Notes: generated by a model not told the origin, from the letters alone. 64,000 nt of DNA from Desertivirga xinjiangensis (GCF_024436435.1 NZ_JAFMZP010000001.1:620001-684000); one strand, 5' to 3'. Shown: positions 52,263 through 63,083, counted from the stretch's first letter. Translations and numbers: made by a program.

Positions 52263-53456
52263 TCATTTAGCCAATACTTTCGTTACCAGTTCCGCAGCCT
52301 CTTTAAGAAGGATAGCAGAATAAACCTGTAAGCCCGACTCATCGATAAGCTTTTTAGCTTCTTCAGCATTTGTTCCCTGTAAACGCACAATAATTGGAAC
52401 ACGAACGTTTCCTAATTCTTTGTAGGCATCAATAACACCTTGAGCAACACGGTCGCAACGAACGATACCACCGAAGATATTGATCAATATTGCTTTAACG
52501 TTTGGATCAGAGAGAATGATGTTAAAAGCAGCTTTTACAGTTTGTGCATTAGCTGTTCCACCTACGTCAAGGAAGTTGGCAGGTTCACCACCAGCAATTT
52601 TAATGATATCCATCGTTGCCATAGCCAAACCAGCACCATTTACCATGCAACCCACGTTTCCATCAAGTTTTACATAGTTAAGGTTTGATTTGCTTGCTTC
52701 AACTTCAGTTGGATCTTCTTCAGTTTCATCACGTAACGCAGCATAATCTGCATGACGGAACAAACCGTTATCATCAAGATTAACTTTTGCATCAACAGCC
52801 AGGATCTTATTATCAGATGTTTTTAACACCGGGTTAATCTCAAACATAGAAGAGTCAGTAGCTTCATAAGCCTTGTAAAGAGCAGCAATGAACTTGGTCA
52901 TGTCTTTAAAAGCTTCTCCGCTAAGTCCAAGATTAAAAGCGATCTTACGCGCCTGGAAGCCTTGTAAGCCAACCTTAGGATCTACTTCTTCTTTGAAGAT
53001 AAGATGCGGAGTATGTTCTGCAACTTCTTCAATATCCATTCCGCCCTCGGTAGAATACATGACGATGTTACGGCCTTTAGCCCGGTCAAGAAGTACGCTT
53101 ACGTAAAACTCTTTTGTTTCACTTTCGCCAGGGTAATAAACGTCCTGCGCAATAAGTACCTTGTTCACTTTTTTGCCTTCAGGACCTGTTTGAGGAGTTA
53201 TCAGCTGCATGCCAATGATTTGCTCTGATTTTTCTTTAACCTCATCCAGGTTTTTGGCAAGTTTTACGCCGCCGCCTTTACCACGTCCACCAGCATGAAT
53301 TTGTGCTTTAACCACAACCCAGTCTGAATTGTATTCTTCTTTTAGCTTTTTAGCAGCCTCTACAGCTTGTTCGGGTGTATCGGCAACAATGCCTTCCTGA
53401 ACCCTAACGCCGAAGCTTTTTAATATCGCTTTACCTTGATACTCGTGAATATTCAT
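52263..53456 (-). CDS. sucC: Succinyl-CoA synthetase beta subunit
   Basis: A 397-residue ATP-grasp enzyme of the TCA cycle that forms succinate and ATP or GTP from succinyl-CoA together with SucD. The start [17 protein letters not shown], the segment [20 protein letters not shown], the metal and nucleotide region [20 protein letters not shown] and the C-terminal [20 protein letters not shown] are diagnostic. Length is normal. sucD is not adjacent in this window, as in many Bacteroidota. It is single-copy core metabolism, so it anchors this side as chromosome. Confidence 0.97.
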   Translation of the reverse strand: MNIHEYQGKAILKSFGVRVQEGIVADTPEQAVEAAKKLKEEYNSDWVVVKAQIHAGGRGKGGGVKLAKNLDEVKEKSEQIIGMQLITPQTGPEGKKVNKVLIAQDVYYPGESETKEFYVSVLLDRAKGRNIVMYSTEGGMDIEEVAEHTPHLIFKEEVDPKVGLQGFQARKIAFNLGLSGEAFKDMTKFIAALYKAYEATDSSMFEINPVLKTSDNKILAVDAKVNLDDNGLFRHADYAALRDETEEDPTEVEASKSNLNYVKLDGNVGCMVNGAGLAMATMDIIKIAGGEPANFLDVGGTANAQTVKAAFNIILSDPNVKAILINIFGGIVRCDRVAQGVIDAYKELGNVRVPIIVRLQGTNAEEAKKLIDESGLQVYSAILLKEAAELVTKVLAK

Positions 53457-53655
53457 TGTTTTGAAAGTTTCGAAGCGTAAAACTAAGGTTTTGCTTTAAC
53501 TTTCGAAAAGTTTATGCAAGTTTTAGGCGTTTAATTCTATGCTTATTCATTATTTCTGCAGATCGGAAGATAGATCGCCATTATTTTTACAAAGGATTGA
53601 GATTTAAAATATTATTCGCTTGTAACCTTTTGATGTAAAAAACTATCTTCGCTGT

Positions 53656-54318
53656 ATGCTTCAGGCTAATGCAATCAGGAAATCTTACGGGAAGTTACAG
53701 ATATTAAAAGGGGTTGACTTTGCCGTTCACAAAGGCGAGATAGTGACTATACTTGGAGCATCAGGGGCTGGGAAGAGCACCTTGCTACACATCATAGGTT
53801 CTCTGGACAAACCTGACAGTGGCCAGGTGATATTGAATGGAGTCAATATCTCCAGGCTGTCTGCTAAAAAGCTGAGTGCGTTTCGCAACCAGCACATCGG
53901 CTTCATCTTCCAGTTTCATCATTTGCTGCCCGAGTTCACTTCTCTGGAAAACGTTTGTATACCTGCCTATATCGCTAAAAAAAGTAAGAAAGAAGCAGAA
54001 AGCCGGGCAAGAGAATTGCTTGAGATGTTGGGTCTTCTTCACAGGGCCGATCATAAACCCAGTGAACTCTCAGGAGGGGAGCAGCAACGGGTAGCTGTGG
54101 CCAGGGCCCTTATCAATAGCCCTGCTATTATTTTAGCTGATGAACCATCCGGAAATCTTGATTCCGAAAATGCAGCGAGTTTACATAAGCTTTTTACTGA
54201 GCTCAGGGGTAAGTTCTCGCAAACCTTTATAATTGTTACTCATAATGAAGACCTGGCTGAAATGGCGGACCGGAAAGTAATTATGAAGGATGGACAGATA
54301 ATCAACGAACCACTTTGA
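53656..54318 (+). CDS. ABC transporter ATP-binding protein, LolD-like
   Basis: A 220-residue ABC ATPase of the LolD/MacB type. It has Walker [17 protein letters not shown] at about 34-49, the Q-loop in [17 protein letters not shown], signature [15 protein letters not shown], and Walker [17 protein letters not shown]. In Bacteroidota the LolD homologue drives release of lipoproteins from the inner membrane with LolCE. No permease lies next to it here. Its stop overlaps the next gene by 4 bp. Confidence 0.88.
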   Translation: MLQANAIRKSYGKLQILKGVDFAVHKGEIVTILGASGAGKSTLLHIIGSLDKPDSGQVILNGVNISRLSAKKLSAFRNQHIGFIFQFHHLLPEFTSLENVCIPAYIAKKSKKEAESRARELLEMLGLLHRADHKPSELSGGEQQRVAVARALINSPAIILADEPSGNLDSENAASLHKLFTELRGKFSQTFIIVTHNEDLAEMADRKVIMKDGQIINEPL

Positions 54319-54779
54319 ATGTATTAATAACAGGTGCTTCCGGTGCACAAGCATATAAACTGGAGAAAGAAATTTCGGAGACCCACAATATAATATTTGC
54401 CGATTCCGTTGACTTACCTGCTGTAATGCTGAAAAGCAGGAAGTTTATTAAGATACCGGAGGTCTCATCTGCCTCTTTTTCCCATCAGCTTTTGACAACC
54501 TGTCTCGATTTAGACATTCGGCGGGTGTTTCCGCTGCGTAAATTAGAGATCAGGGCTTTGGCCGAAGCCAGACAATTGTTTGATGAATACGGAATAAGGG
54601 TTATGGTTCCGGCACAGGAAGACCTGGATCAATATTTCGGAACTTATAAAACTGGCACTGTAGTCATTAAAGATACTGAGCAACGGGGTGCTCAAGACCA
54701 GACGAGCCCCACTGATAGGGGAGCATTTTTATTTAATACAGGTGCAGAACCTGAATTTCAAATACTAACTGTTGACTAA
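54315..54779 (+). CDS. Small Rossmann-like protein, pre-ATP-grasp type
   Basis: A 154-residue soluble protein starting with TTG overlapping the preceding stop (TTGA). The beginning [20 protein letters not shown] and the later [20 protein letters not shown] resemble the N-terminal pre-ATP-grasp domain of carbamoyl-phosphate-synthase-like proteins, but the ATP-grasp domain is absent. I do not assign a function. It overlaps the following HAD gene as TAATG, so the three genes from 53656 to 55390 form one operon. Confidence 0.65.
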   Translation: MNVLITGASGAQAYKLEKEISETHNIIFADSVDLPAVMLKSRKFIKIPEVSSASFSHQLLTTCLDLDIRRVFPLRKLEIRALAEARQLFDEYGIRVMVPAQEDLDQYFGTYKTGTVVIKDTEQRGAQDQTSPTDRGAFLFNTGAEPEFQILTVD

Positions 54780-55390
54780 TGCTAACTTATACTGAGATAG
54801 ATCCGGCAAAAAAAGCTTTTGTTTTTGAACTGGACAACGTGATGTTCCCTGAAAAAGATTACCAGTTACAGGTCTATTATCTTTTTGCCAGTTTTTTGGA
54901 GTATATAGAAACCTTCCCTGCAGCTTCAGACTTGACTGCTTTTTTTAAAAAGGCATATGAAAATCATGGACCAGAACTGATCTTTGAAAAAGCCAGGGAG
55001 GTATTTGGTTTCGACGAGAAGTATCGTGAAAACTTTGACCGCCTGCATGTTGAGGCAAGGCTTCCTTTAAAATTGCTATTATATAAAGAGGTTTTAACGC
55101 TTTTACAGGACATAGTAGTAGATAGAAAAGAGATCTTTATTGTTACTGAAGGCCACCCTTTGCAGCAGCTTAATAAGATAAAACAGATTGAATGGAATGG
55201 TCTTGAGAAATACCTTAGGGTATATTTTACGGAGGAAATTGCACAGAAACCGGCCCCGGATGCTTTAGAGCATATTATGGAGCAGCATAACCTTAAAGCC
55301 GAAGATGTTGTTGTATTCGGCGCTTCCACAACAGACCTCGATTTTGCTATGAATGCAGGTGTCGATTTTGTTAAGGTGCAGAATACGTAA
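54779..55390 (+). CDS. HAD-superfamily hydrolase-like protein
   Basis: A 203-residue protein with the haloacid dehalogenase fold. The first motif reads FVFELDNVMFP, where the usual nucleophile Asp of D-x-D is replaced by Glu. Motif II is IFIVTEGHPL (Thr), the Lys lies in AQKPAPDALEH, and the final acidic motif is in VVVFGASTTDLDFAMNAG. The cap region is helical. Because of the Glu substitution it may have reduced or different activity. It ends the lolD-like operon. Confidence 0.75.
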   Translation: MLTYTEIDPAKKAFVFELDNVMFPEKDYQLQVYYLFASFLEYIETFPAASDLTAFFKKAYENHGPELIFEKAREVFGFDEKYRENFDRLHVEARLPLKLLLYKEVLTLLQDIVVDRKEIFIVTEGHPLQQLNKIKQIEWNGLEKYLRVYFTEEIAQKPAPDALEHIMEQHNLKAEDVVVFGASTTDLDFAMNAGVDFVKVQNT

Positions 55391-55559
55391 CTTGCAGGCA
55401 GTGTGTAATATTGTAACGTTTTTTCTTTTCAAATCCACTTATCACATTTTCTGCCGTTATTGTGATAAGCCTTATATTTATGGTCTGTTTATTGCATTAC
55501 TGTGATCCCTATTCTGTAAGTACGGGTAACATACAATTAATAATTAACGTATTATAAAG
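55391..55559. other. Intergenic region before the S41 peptidase gene
   Basis: 169 bp without a coding frame or a clear terminator hairpin; it must hold the promoter of the S41 gene. Confidence 0.3.
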
Positions 55560-57221
55560 ATGAAAAGTGAATCATCATTCTCTAAAGTAATACATCTGCT
55601 GGTACTGACCGGTTTTTTGTGCACTCTTAGCGTATCATGTAAAAAAGACAATGATAAGGATACTAACACTGATGGTGTAGAAACTCCAGTCGACATTGCT
55701 CCCACAACCGGATCTCGAAATGACATGATTAAAGATTCTGTTTTTTTGTATGCAAGACAGATCTATCTTTGGTGGAGGGAAATACCAGATTATAATTCTT
55801 TTAAACCTCGCAGATTTACCGGTTCTTCACCGATCGATGCGCTTGACGAAGAACTTTATGCAATAACAAGGTACGGTATCAATCCTGCAAATAATAAACC
55901 TTACGAATTCAGACCCGCGTCTAACGGATCTGATACGGGGATTCCTAAATATTCTTATTTTACTGACGCGGACGATCAGAACCCTTCAGCTCCATTATCT
56001 TTGGCTAAAAAGAGTGCTGTAGACCTTGAAGGGAATGGCTTGGATTTTGGTATAAGAGCGGATGCCTATGGCGAGGCTACAAATTACAAGTTGTATATAG
56101 AAGCTGTTTATCCAGGGTCGGACGCGGCTAAGAAGGGCTTGAAAAGGGGCGACTACATTTCCAAAATAAATGGGACTGAAATAGGAACGAATTATAACAG
56201 CCAATATAATCTTATCTGGAGCTCTCTGGAATCATCTTCATCGGTGTCTCTTACAGTGCAAAAGGGTGATGGATCGGGTGAGGTTAACCTACCACCCATA
56301 AACAGAACGTCTTATGCAAGCAGCCCTGTTTTGAAAGAGGCAATCTTGAATGGCGTTGGCTCTCAAAGGATCGGTTATATGGCCTATGCCAGATTTTCTA
56401 ATTTAACGAATTCTTTGCCTGAGTTCACAAGGGTCTTCAATACATTTGCTAGCCAGGGCGTAACCGACCTCATTATTGATCTAAGATATAATGGAGGCGG
56501 TTATGTTTCCACTGCTGAATATCTGATCAATTTTATAGCACCATCGAGCCTGAATGGGAAAGTGATGTATGCAGAACATTTTAACGAGTTGATGCAGGCG
56601 GGCAAAGCAACCATCTTATCCAGGAAGCTTATCCTGGATGCGTTTGGGAAATCACAGGATTCGAACAACGATGGAAAACTTGATACTTATGCCGATGTTT
56701 CCTATGATATCGCTTCAAATACACGCCACTTTTCAAAAAAGGGTTCACTAAATAATATATCGAGAGTTGTCTTCATTGTATCTGGTAGTACTGCTTCGGC
56801 CAGTGAGCTTGTGATTAATAGTTTGGAACCTTATCTTGATGTGAAGATCGTTGGTGAAACCACTTATGGAAAGCCGGTAGGCTTTTTCCCCATACGGTTC
56901 GATAATTACGATATGTACTTAAGTATGTTTGAATCACGTAATGCGAGGAATGAAGGGGGCTATTTTCTAGGGATTACACCTGATACCGGAAATTCAACGG
57001 CCGACAATGACAATCCGGCTTATGATTTCGGTGACATTCGGGAAGCTTCTTTAAAAGCTGCTTACAGCTATCTCACACAGGGCAGCTTGCTGGCGTCAAC
57101 TAAGTCTTCAACCAACGTTTCAAGTAATGGGGTCAAAGCTCTGGAACTCCCAGGAAAGTTAAATAAAGCAGATAAAGAATTTAAGGGCATGATAGAGGAC
57201 AGGATAATTGTCCGCCGGTAG
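55560..57221 (+). CDS. S41-family C-terminal processing peptidase, lipoprotein
   Basis: A 553-residue exported lipoprotein (VIHLLVLTGFLCTLSVSC with the lipobox Cys near residue 23). It has a PDZ domain (YPGSDAAKKGLKRGDYISKI) and a tail-specific protease domain with YNGGGYVSTAEYLINF and the catalytic Ser region FIVSGSTASASELVINSLEP. The C-terminal strand VGETTYGKPVGFFPIRFDNY is typical of the S41 family. It probably trims or degrades cell-envelope proteins. Confidence 0.9.
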   Translation: MKSESSFSKVIHLLVLTGFLCTLSVSCKKDNDKDTNTDGVETPVDIAPTTGSRNDMIKDSVFLYARQIYLWWREIPDYNSFKPRRFTGSSPIDALDEELYAITRYGINPANNKPYEFRPASNGSDTGIPKYSYFTDADDQNPSAPLSLAKKSAVDLEGNGLDFGIRADAYGEATNYKLYIEAVYPGSDAAKKGLKRGDYISKINGTEIGTNYNSQYNLIWSSLESSSSVSLTVQKGDGSGEVNLPPINRTSYASSPVLKEAILNGVGSQRIGYMAYARFSNLTNSLPEFTRVFNTFASQGVTDLIIDLRYNGGGYVSTAEYLINFIAPSSLNGKVMYAEHFNELMQAGKATILSRKLILDAFGKSQDSNNDGKLDTYADVSYDIASNTRHFSKKGSLNNISRVVFIVSGSTASASELVINSLEPYLDVKIVGETTYGKPVGFFPIRFDNYDMYLSMFESRNARNEGGYFLGITPDTGNSTADNDNPAYDFGDIREASLKAAYSYLTQGSLLASTKSSTNVSSNGVKALELPGKLNKADKEFKGMIEDRIIVRR

Positions 57222-57238
57222 TGACGCGCTCTCCGGAA

Positions 57239-58153
57239 CTATTGAGAGATCAATTTTTCCCTGAAGGTGTTTTGAAGACTGAGCCCGGCATCTATTTTTA
57301 GAACTACCTCCTGTATAATTGCTGCACAATTTAAGAAACGGCTTGTGTCTATTCGCTCGAAGTCGTCGGTATTGCTGTGATAGTCTGAATGATCTTCCAC
57401 ACCGAAGTAAATGAATGGGATGCCTTTTTCGAGGAAAGCATAATGATCACTCTGCTTTGTCCAATCGTTCTTCCCTAGCTTAGGATCATCATGACCCGCT
57501 ATCAGCGAGATCGTTTTGTTAGTGCTTGTCAGATACTTTTTCAGGTTAGGATAATGGTAGGCGCCAGCAGCGTATAACTTTCCATTGTCGGCCCGGCTCA
57601 CCATATCCATGTTGATATTTAAAATGACCTTATTAAGTGAGAGTGGGGGATGAGCAACAAAATATCTTGCTCCTAGGAAGCCGGCTTCTTCCCCGTCGAA
57701 AGCGGCAAAAATTAAGGTCTGCTGAGGCTTATGTGCGGCAAAGTATTTGGCCAGAGAAAGTAGTACAGCAACACCAGATGCGTTATCATCTGCACCGTTA
57801 TATATTTTACCGTCTATTATTCCTATATGATCGAAATGTGCAGAGATCACGATCACCTCATTTTTTTTCTTTCCCTCTATATACCCGAGCACATTGGTTC
57901 CCTGAGCTTTGAGGTTGCTGAATTTATGCCGATAAGAGTTATTAAAAGATTTTAAACCAATTTCTGCAAAACGCTCAGAAATATAACTGGCTGCCATTTG
58001 ACTTCCGGCACTGCCCATTTTCCTTCCCTGATATTTATCCGAGGATAGCTCCTTTAAATCAGCTATTAACTGATCAGGCTTGCCCGCCTTTTTTGGCTGG
58101 CAGCTCGCAGAAATAGCAAGCAAAAAAAACGGGATGATCAGGCAGCGTCTCAT
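57239..58153 (-). CDS. M28-family zinc peptidase, exported
   Basis: A 304-residue metallopeptidase with a lipoprotein-like signal peptide (LIIPFFLLAISASC). The M28 metal ligands are visible: His and Asp in VISAHFDHIG, Asp in YNGADDNASGVAVL, the catalytic Glu-Glu in FAAFDGEEAGFLGARYF, Asp in LNINMDMVSR, and a C-terminal His in GVEDHSDYHSNTDDF. It likely acts as an aminopeptidase in the periplasm. It is convergent with the S41 gene and 49 bp downstream of smc. Confidence 0.92.
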   Translation of the reverse strand: MRRCLIIPFFLLAISASCQPKKAGKPDQLIADLKELSSDKYQGRKMGSAGSQMAASYISERFAEIGLKSFNNSYRHKFSNLKAQGTNVLGYIEGKKKNEVIVISAHFDHIGIIDGKIYNGADDNASGVAVLLSLAKYFAAHKPQQTLIFAAFDGEEAGFLGARYFVAHPPLSLNKVILNINMDMVSRADNGKLYAAGAYHYPNLKKYLTSTNKTISLIAGHDDPKLGKNDWTKQSDHYAFLEKGIPFIYFGVEDHSDYHSNTDDFERIDTSRFLNCAAIIQEVVLKIDAGLSLQNTFREKLISQ

Positions 58154-58202
58154 AATTGTGATGATTTAAAGCTTATCACCTACAAATAATACTTATAACT
58201 AG

Positions 58203-61200
58203 CTAAGCTACTTCCCGCAAATCCACTGCCACAACTCTCGAAACACCCTGTTCTACCATGGTCACACCATAAATAATATCGGTGCTCGCGATAGTACGTT
58301 TGTTATGTGAGACAATAATGAATTGCGACTCATTTGAGAACTTGCGAATGATGTTATTGAATTTATCAATGTTGGTATCGTCTAGCGGTGCGTCTACCTC
58401 GTCAAAGATACAGAACGGTGCAGGTTTTAACAGGTATAAGGAGAAAAGCAGGGCCGTAGCTGTTAATGTTTTCTCGCCTCCCGACAGCTGATTAATGGAC
58501 AGCGGCCTTTTGCCTTTTGGCCGTGCAATAATGTCGATATCGGATTCAAGCGGATTCTCAGGATTGTCGAGGATCAGGTCGCAGCTATCTTCATCGTTAA
58601 ATAAGGAACGGAACACCCGGATAAAGTTTTCACGTACGTGCAGAAAAGCTTCCATAAATTTGCCTTTTGCATTGTCGTCGATTTCTTTAATAGTTTCAAG
58701 CAGAGATGCTTTAGCCTCCTGCAGGTCTTTTTTCTGGTTCTGAATGAAGGTATAACGCTCATTCATTTCCCGGTAAGCCTCCATTGCGGTTGAGTTGATG
58801 GCTCCAAAATCGTCCAATTGGCGCTTCAGGCGCTCTGTTTTTTCTTTAAGATCTTCTTCATTCTCATTTTCCGGAATTTCGGTGTCAAGCAGATCGTTGA
58901 TGTCGATAGAGAATTCAATAGACAGCCGTTCCTTTAATGCGTTGAGGTCAAGTCTCAGACTGGTTTTTTTATCCTTTATTTCGTTCGATATAAAATCAGA
59001 CTGCTCCTTATTCTTACGTAATACCGAAATCTTGTTTTCAGTTTCAGCAATTAAAGCTCTGGAGGCATAGTACTCCTGTTCTAATTCGCGAACCCCATTT
59101 TCAAACGCTTCTTTTTGAGCATACATCTCTATCAGCCCTTCGTCATTATGATCTACATGCTGCAAGGTATCAGCTATTTCGCCTTTTGCTTTTTCCAGAT
59201 CAGCACTATTAATGGTTATGCGGCCGTCAAGATTACGCTGCTGGCTTTCCCGATAATCGAGGTCTTTTTCAATACCCGATACTTTATTTTGCTGCTGATG
59301 CAGGCGGATGTTCTCCTGGTTAAAGGCCGTTGACTTTTCAGTAACCAGCTCAGACAATTCATGATAGGCTTGCTGTTTATCCACAAGCTCATCACTCATC
59401 GATTGTTTCTGAGACTTTAGCTCGCTAAGTCTTGGTTCAAGCTGTGCCAGGTCGGTATTTATAGACTGAATTTTATTTTCAATGTCTGATTTGCGGTTCT
59501 GGCTGTTTTTAATGAAGGCAATATACTGTTCCTGGCGGGTTTTTAGTGAGATAAGCTCATTGTTGAGCCTGTTCCAGTCTTGTTGAAGAAGCTGGATGTC
59601 TTGTTTCTTTGAAGACGCTTTTAGCTCTGTTATCTTTTGTCCCTCCTGATCCATGCCTTTTTTAAGAGCAGTGATCTTATTTTCGAGACCTTTGATCTCT
59701 TTGGCAAGGTTTTCCAGGTTTTTAGCCCGCCCGATACGTTTTCCCTCGAATAATCCAACAGATCCACCCGCCATACTGATACGACTTTTAGTAAATTTGC
59801 CGGTACCGCTAAGGACGACGATGTTATTGTCGGGCATTGCACTACTAAGTGCTTCCTCGTCGCCCGATTTCAAAACATACACGTTGTGCAGAAGTTGTCT
59901 GCAAAGTCGGCTGTAACGCTCTTCAACATCAATGATGCTTAGTGCCGGGATCAGATTCTCATTGACAATATCCGGACGTGATGATTCTGCTGTATTCTTG
60001 AGAGTATCGAGAATAAAGAAGTTGGACCGGCCTTTCGAGGAGTCGCTTAGCAAACGGATCGCCTGTACCGCCTCATGCTGCGTTTCCACTACATAGTGGT
60101 TCATAACCGGCTCAAGGTAATTTTCAATGGCAATGCGATATTCTTCCTTGCAAAAAAGAACATCAGAGAAGAGTGGTGCCTGCTTAGCCCAGCCAGTGTT
60201 CTTTTTCAGAAAGCGGATGGATTCCGGAAAGCCTTCCAAATTATCGACCATCGATTTGGTGAGATTATACTCATTTTGCTTTGCATCTAGTTTACGGCTT
60301 TCAACCGATAATTCATCCCTGTATTTAGCCAGCAGCTCTTCTGTTGCAGCAAGACTCTTACCGATCTCTTCTTCGGATTTAATAATATCTTCAAGCTGCT
60401 GACGTTTAGCCAGCGCTTTACCTTCTACTTCTGCTATAGCTATATTAAATTCGTTCAGTTCCGTCTCCTTCGATTCTGTATCTGCGATATTCCGGCTGCT
60501 TTCCTGAACCAGGGCTTCTCTTTGAATATTTAATACAGCAATATCTTTTTCAACTTTGTATAACCGGTTCTGAACTTCACCATTTTGTTTAACAAAACTA
60601 TCCAGGCCAGCTTTCGCCGACTGCTGTTGAAGCCGCAATTCGTCAAGCTCCTCTTTTTTATCGTTCAAACTGTTTTTGACAGTTTCTAAATGTTCGGATT
60701 CCTGCAGATGTTCTTCGTTTAAGCGTTTGATGTTATAAAGAACATGATTTAGTTGATTCTTATCCTTCTCGAGCTCCTCGCTTAACCGCTTTTCCTTATC
60801 CTGTAAAAAACGAAGCTGTTCATTTTTGATCTTTTTTTCGCTTTCATAGGCCCTGATCTTCGAAATATATTCATTGGCCGCTTTCTGCTGTGCCGAAAGG
60901 TTTTTCTCCTTGGTAATGTTTTCGGTTTTGTACAGTTGCAGTGCAGCTTCAAGCTTATCGATTTCGGTGCTTATACCTGTTTTTGAAGCATTATGCTGCT
61001 GTTCCTGTTCTTCAAGGGTTTCAAGCGCATCTCTGAAGCTGATTATTTTGAAGGAAGCCAGAATAACGCTTAATGCCTTATATTGCTCTCTGAGTTTGTA
61101 ATAACGCTCCGCCTTTTTAGCCTGGTTTTCAAGTGTTTTCAGGTTTTTTTCTATCTCAAAAAGAAGATCTTCAACACGACTAAGATCGGTTTCGGTATCT

Positions 61201-61745
61201 TTTAACCGATGCAGTGTTTGTTTCTTTCGCAGTTTGTACTTCGAAATTCCTGATGCCTCCTCGAATAAAGCTCTGCGTGAACCTTCTTTATTGGCAATGA
61301 TCTCGTCGATCATCTTCAATTCTATGATCGAGTATGAATCAGGTCCTATGCCCGTATCAAGAAAGAGGTCTGTGATGTCTTTTAAGCGGCATTGAACATC
61401 ATTTAAGCGATATTCGCTTTCGCCGCTTCTGTATAACTTTCGTGTGATGGTGACTTGGGAAAAGTCAGTAGGAAGTATGTTCCTGGTATTATCGAAAGTG
61501 AGCGAAACTTCCGCCAGCTGTGACGGCTTCCGGGCTTTTGTTCCGTTGAAAATGATGTTTTCCATCTTCTCCGAACGCAGCATTCGCGTACTTTGCTCTC
61601 CTAAAACCCAGCGGATAGCATCTACCACGTTTGATTTTCCGCACCCGTTTGGTCCAACAATAGCGGTTACTCCCTCATTAAAATTTATTGTAATCTTATC
61701 TCCAAAGCTTTTAAAGCCCTTAATTTCCAGCCGGTTTAATTGCAT
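58203..61745 (-). CDS. smc: Chromosome segregation ATPase SMC
   Basis: A full-length 1180-residue SMC protein. The N-terminal head has Walker A VGPNGCGKSNVVDAIRWVLG. Two long antiparallel coiled coils (about 170-500 and 670-1010) flank a hinge (about 515-650, with the Gly-rich SMAGGSVGLFEGKR). The C-terminal head carries the signature INQLSGGEKTLTATALLFSL and Walker B FCIFDEVDAPLDDTN. It compacts and orients chromosomal DNA with its kleisin partners. Core gene; length and domains are normal. Confidence 0.97.
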   Translation of the reverse strand: MQLNRLEIKGFKSFGDKITINFNEGVTAIVGPNGCGKSNVVDAIRWVLGEQSTRMLRSEKMENIIFNGTKARKPSQLAEVSLTFDNTRNILPTDFSQVTITRKLYRSGESEYRLNDVQCRLKDITDLFLDTGIGPDSYSIIELKMIDEIIANKEGSRRALFEEASGISKYKLRKKQTLHRLKDTETDLSRVEDLLFEIEKNLKTLENQAKKAERYYKLREQYKALSVILASFKIISFRDALETLEEQEQQHNASKTGISTEIDKLEAALQLYKTENITKEKNLSAQQKAANEYISKIRAYESEKKIKNEQLRFLQDKEKRLSEELEKDKNQLNHVLYNIKRLNEEHLQESEHLETVKNSLNDKKEELDELRLQQQSAKAGLDSFVKQNGEVQNRLYKVEKDIAVLNIQREALVQESSRNIADTESKETELNEFNIAIAEVEGKALAKRQQLEDIIKSEEEIGKSLAATEELLAKYRDELSVESRKLDAKQNEYNLTKSMVDNLEGFPESIRFLKKNTGWAKQAPLFSDVLFCKEEYRIAIENYLEPVMNHYVVETQHEAVQAIRLLSDSSKGRSNFFILDTLKNTAESSRPDIVNENLIPALSIIDVEERYSRLCRQLLHNVYVLKSGDEEALSSAMPDNNIVVLSGTGKFTKSRISMAGGSVGLFEGKRIGRAKNLENLAKEIKGLENKITALKKGMDQEGQKITELKASSKKQDIQLLQQDWNRLNNELISLKTRQEQYIAFIKNSQNRKSDIENKIQSINTDLAQLEPRLSELKSQKQSMSDELVDKQQAYHELSELVTEKSTAFNQENIRLHQQQNKVSGIEKDLDYRESQQRNLDGRITINSADLEKAKGEIADTLQHVDHNDEGLIEMYAQKEAFENGVRELEQEYYASRALIAETENKISVLRKNKEQSDFISNEIKDKKTSLRLDLNALKERLSIEFSIDINDLLDTEIPENENEEDLKEKTERLKRQLDDFGAINSTAMEAYREMNERYTFIQNQKKDLQEAKASLLETIKEIDDNAKGKFMEAFLHVRENFIRVFRSLFNDEDSCDLILDNPENPLESDIDIIARPKGKRPLSINQLSGGEKTLTATALLFSLYLLKPAPFCIFDEVDAPLDDTNIDKFNNIIRKFSNESQFIIVSHNKRTIASTDIIYGVTMVEQGVSRVVAVDLREVA

Positions 61746-61866
61746 CTTCTCTCTAAGGGTATTTAAACCCTACTTCATCTTTAAAATAATCAGCAATTTA
61801 TATATTATCATTGAAATATAAACGAAAAAAATAGAGGGTTTTTGCGTATTCTTTGTACATTGGAAC

Positions 61867-62355
61867 ATGGAACAGTTTCTTCCCTTAATAATCGGCCTGG
61901 CCTTTTTCGTATATAAGACATATAGTAATTATAAGACAGAGCAGGAAAAGACCCGGAAACGGAATATATCACAAGCCCGGCCTCAAGATCCCGAAGCTGA
62001 GCCCCTTCCTTCAAAGGCTCAGGATACGGCTAAACCTAAGCCTTTCTTATACGATGAGAAAAGAGACACCCCTGAACGCTATGAACCACAGTATAAAAAT
62101 CCGTATAAGGAACCTATGGTTAAGCCCGCACTTAAAGAAGAAAGCTATCAGCGTATGCAGTCCGAAGTATACCCGGAAGCGGAACCCTATTACAGAGAAA
62201 AACCCGCAGAGGAAACTATTAAAAACAGAAAGATTCATGCATCCCATAAACACGCTAATGCAAAGGTAAAGCACGAAGAAGAGCACCCGGCTTATGAGTT
62301 TGATATGAAAGACGCAATAATTAAAGAAGCAATCCTAAACCGCCCGAAATTTTAA
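61867..62355 (+). CDS. Single-pass membrane protein with disordered charged tail
   Basis: A 162-residue protein with one N-terminal hydrophobic segment (LPLIIGLAFFVYKTYSNY) followed by a long Pro/Glu/Lys-rich tail (AQDTAKPKPFLYDEKRDTPE) and a short conserved-looking end (YEFDMKDAIIKEAILNRPKF). It is divergent from smc. Small proteins of this form with an I-K-E-A-I-L-x-R-P end occur near core genes in Bacteroidota; the function is unknown. Confidence 0.65.
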   Translation: MEQFLPLIIGLAFFVYKTYSNYKTEQEKTRKRNISQARPQDPEAEPLPSKAQDTAKPKPFLYDEKRDTPERYEPQYKNPYKEPMVKPALKEESYQRMQSEVYPEAEPYYREKPAEETIKNRKIHASHKHANAKVKHEEEHPAYEFDMKDAIIKEAILNRPKF

Positions 62356-62447
62356 AATATTACTCAATTCATAATTCCTCTGCTAACGCATGCATGCCAT
62401 TGCTAGCGCACGCGTGCCGGGTGTGTTCCCAAGTATTCTTTCAATTA

Positions 62448-63014
62448 TCACTCAAAAAGCCTAAGCTCGTCTCCTTTCTGCAGGATAAATTCCGTCATCA
62501 GGTTCCATTTTCGGCCGTCGTGCTTCAGCAAGCTTACTCTGTCTGCGATAAAGCTCCTTTTCAGCTTCCGGTTTTTGAATTCCAGCCAAAGCTGATCGAA
62601 TACTTCTGGTTTTACATCCCTGAAGGCGACCGTAATGTGCGGATGGAACCGGTTATTTCCACTTAATTCTTCTCTGCAAACTTTGTTGGTGTTGAAAATT
62701 CCCGAGATATCTTTTTGCAAAGCTTGTAGTAAAGGATTTTTTATGCAATGGACGAACAGCGTTTTGTTATTAAATGAATCAAAATTTTCAAGTTCAATAG
62801 CAAAGGGTTTATGCAATAGTGTAATTGGCTTTAGCCACTTTATAAGATGCTTTTCAAGTGATGTTTCTACGTTTAGCGGCCTGAATAATGTAATGTGAAC
62901 AGGGGGTTTTAGGGCCGAAAATACATTAAAACGTGCTGATATTTCCTTGCGGATATCGTCTATTTCTTCCGACAAAGCCGTAGGAGGAAGAATGGCGGTC
63001 AGGTATAAACTCAT
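62448..63014 (-). CDS. 2'-5' RNA ligase/phosphodiesterase superfamily protein
   Basis: A 188-residue member of the 2H phosphoesterase superfamily. The two H-x-T motifs are visible: PVHITLFRPL near residue 41 and FHPHITVAFRDV near residue 132. The active site is formed by these pairs, and the family acts on 2'-5' or cyclic phosphodiesters in RNA or nucleotides. It has no signal peptide. Substrate unknown. Confidence 0.85.
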   Translation of the reverse strand: MSLYLTAILPPTALSEEIDDIRKEISARFNVFSALKPPVHITLFRPLNVETSLEKHLIKWLKPITLLHKPFAIELENFDSFNNKTLFVHCIKNPLLQALQKDISGIFNTNKVCREELSGNNRFHPHITVAFRDVKPEVFDQLWLEFKNRKLKRSFIADRVSLLKHDGRKWNLMTEFILQKGDELRLFE

Positions 63015-63083
63015 ACAAACAAAGATATAAATTGCTAATTAATTTAGTTTTTCAATTGTTCTTATTGAGCTAATTATTTTTTT

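Noticed and set aside
58282-61101. Plus-strand open frames within smc
   Set aside because: They are antisense to a full-length SMC with all motifs and show no own domains.
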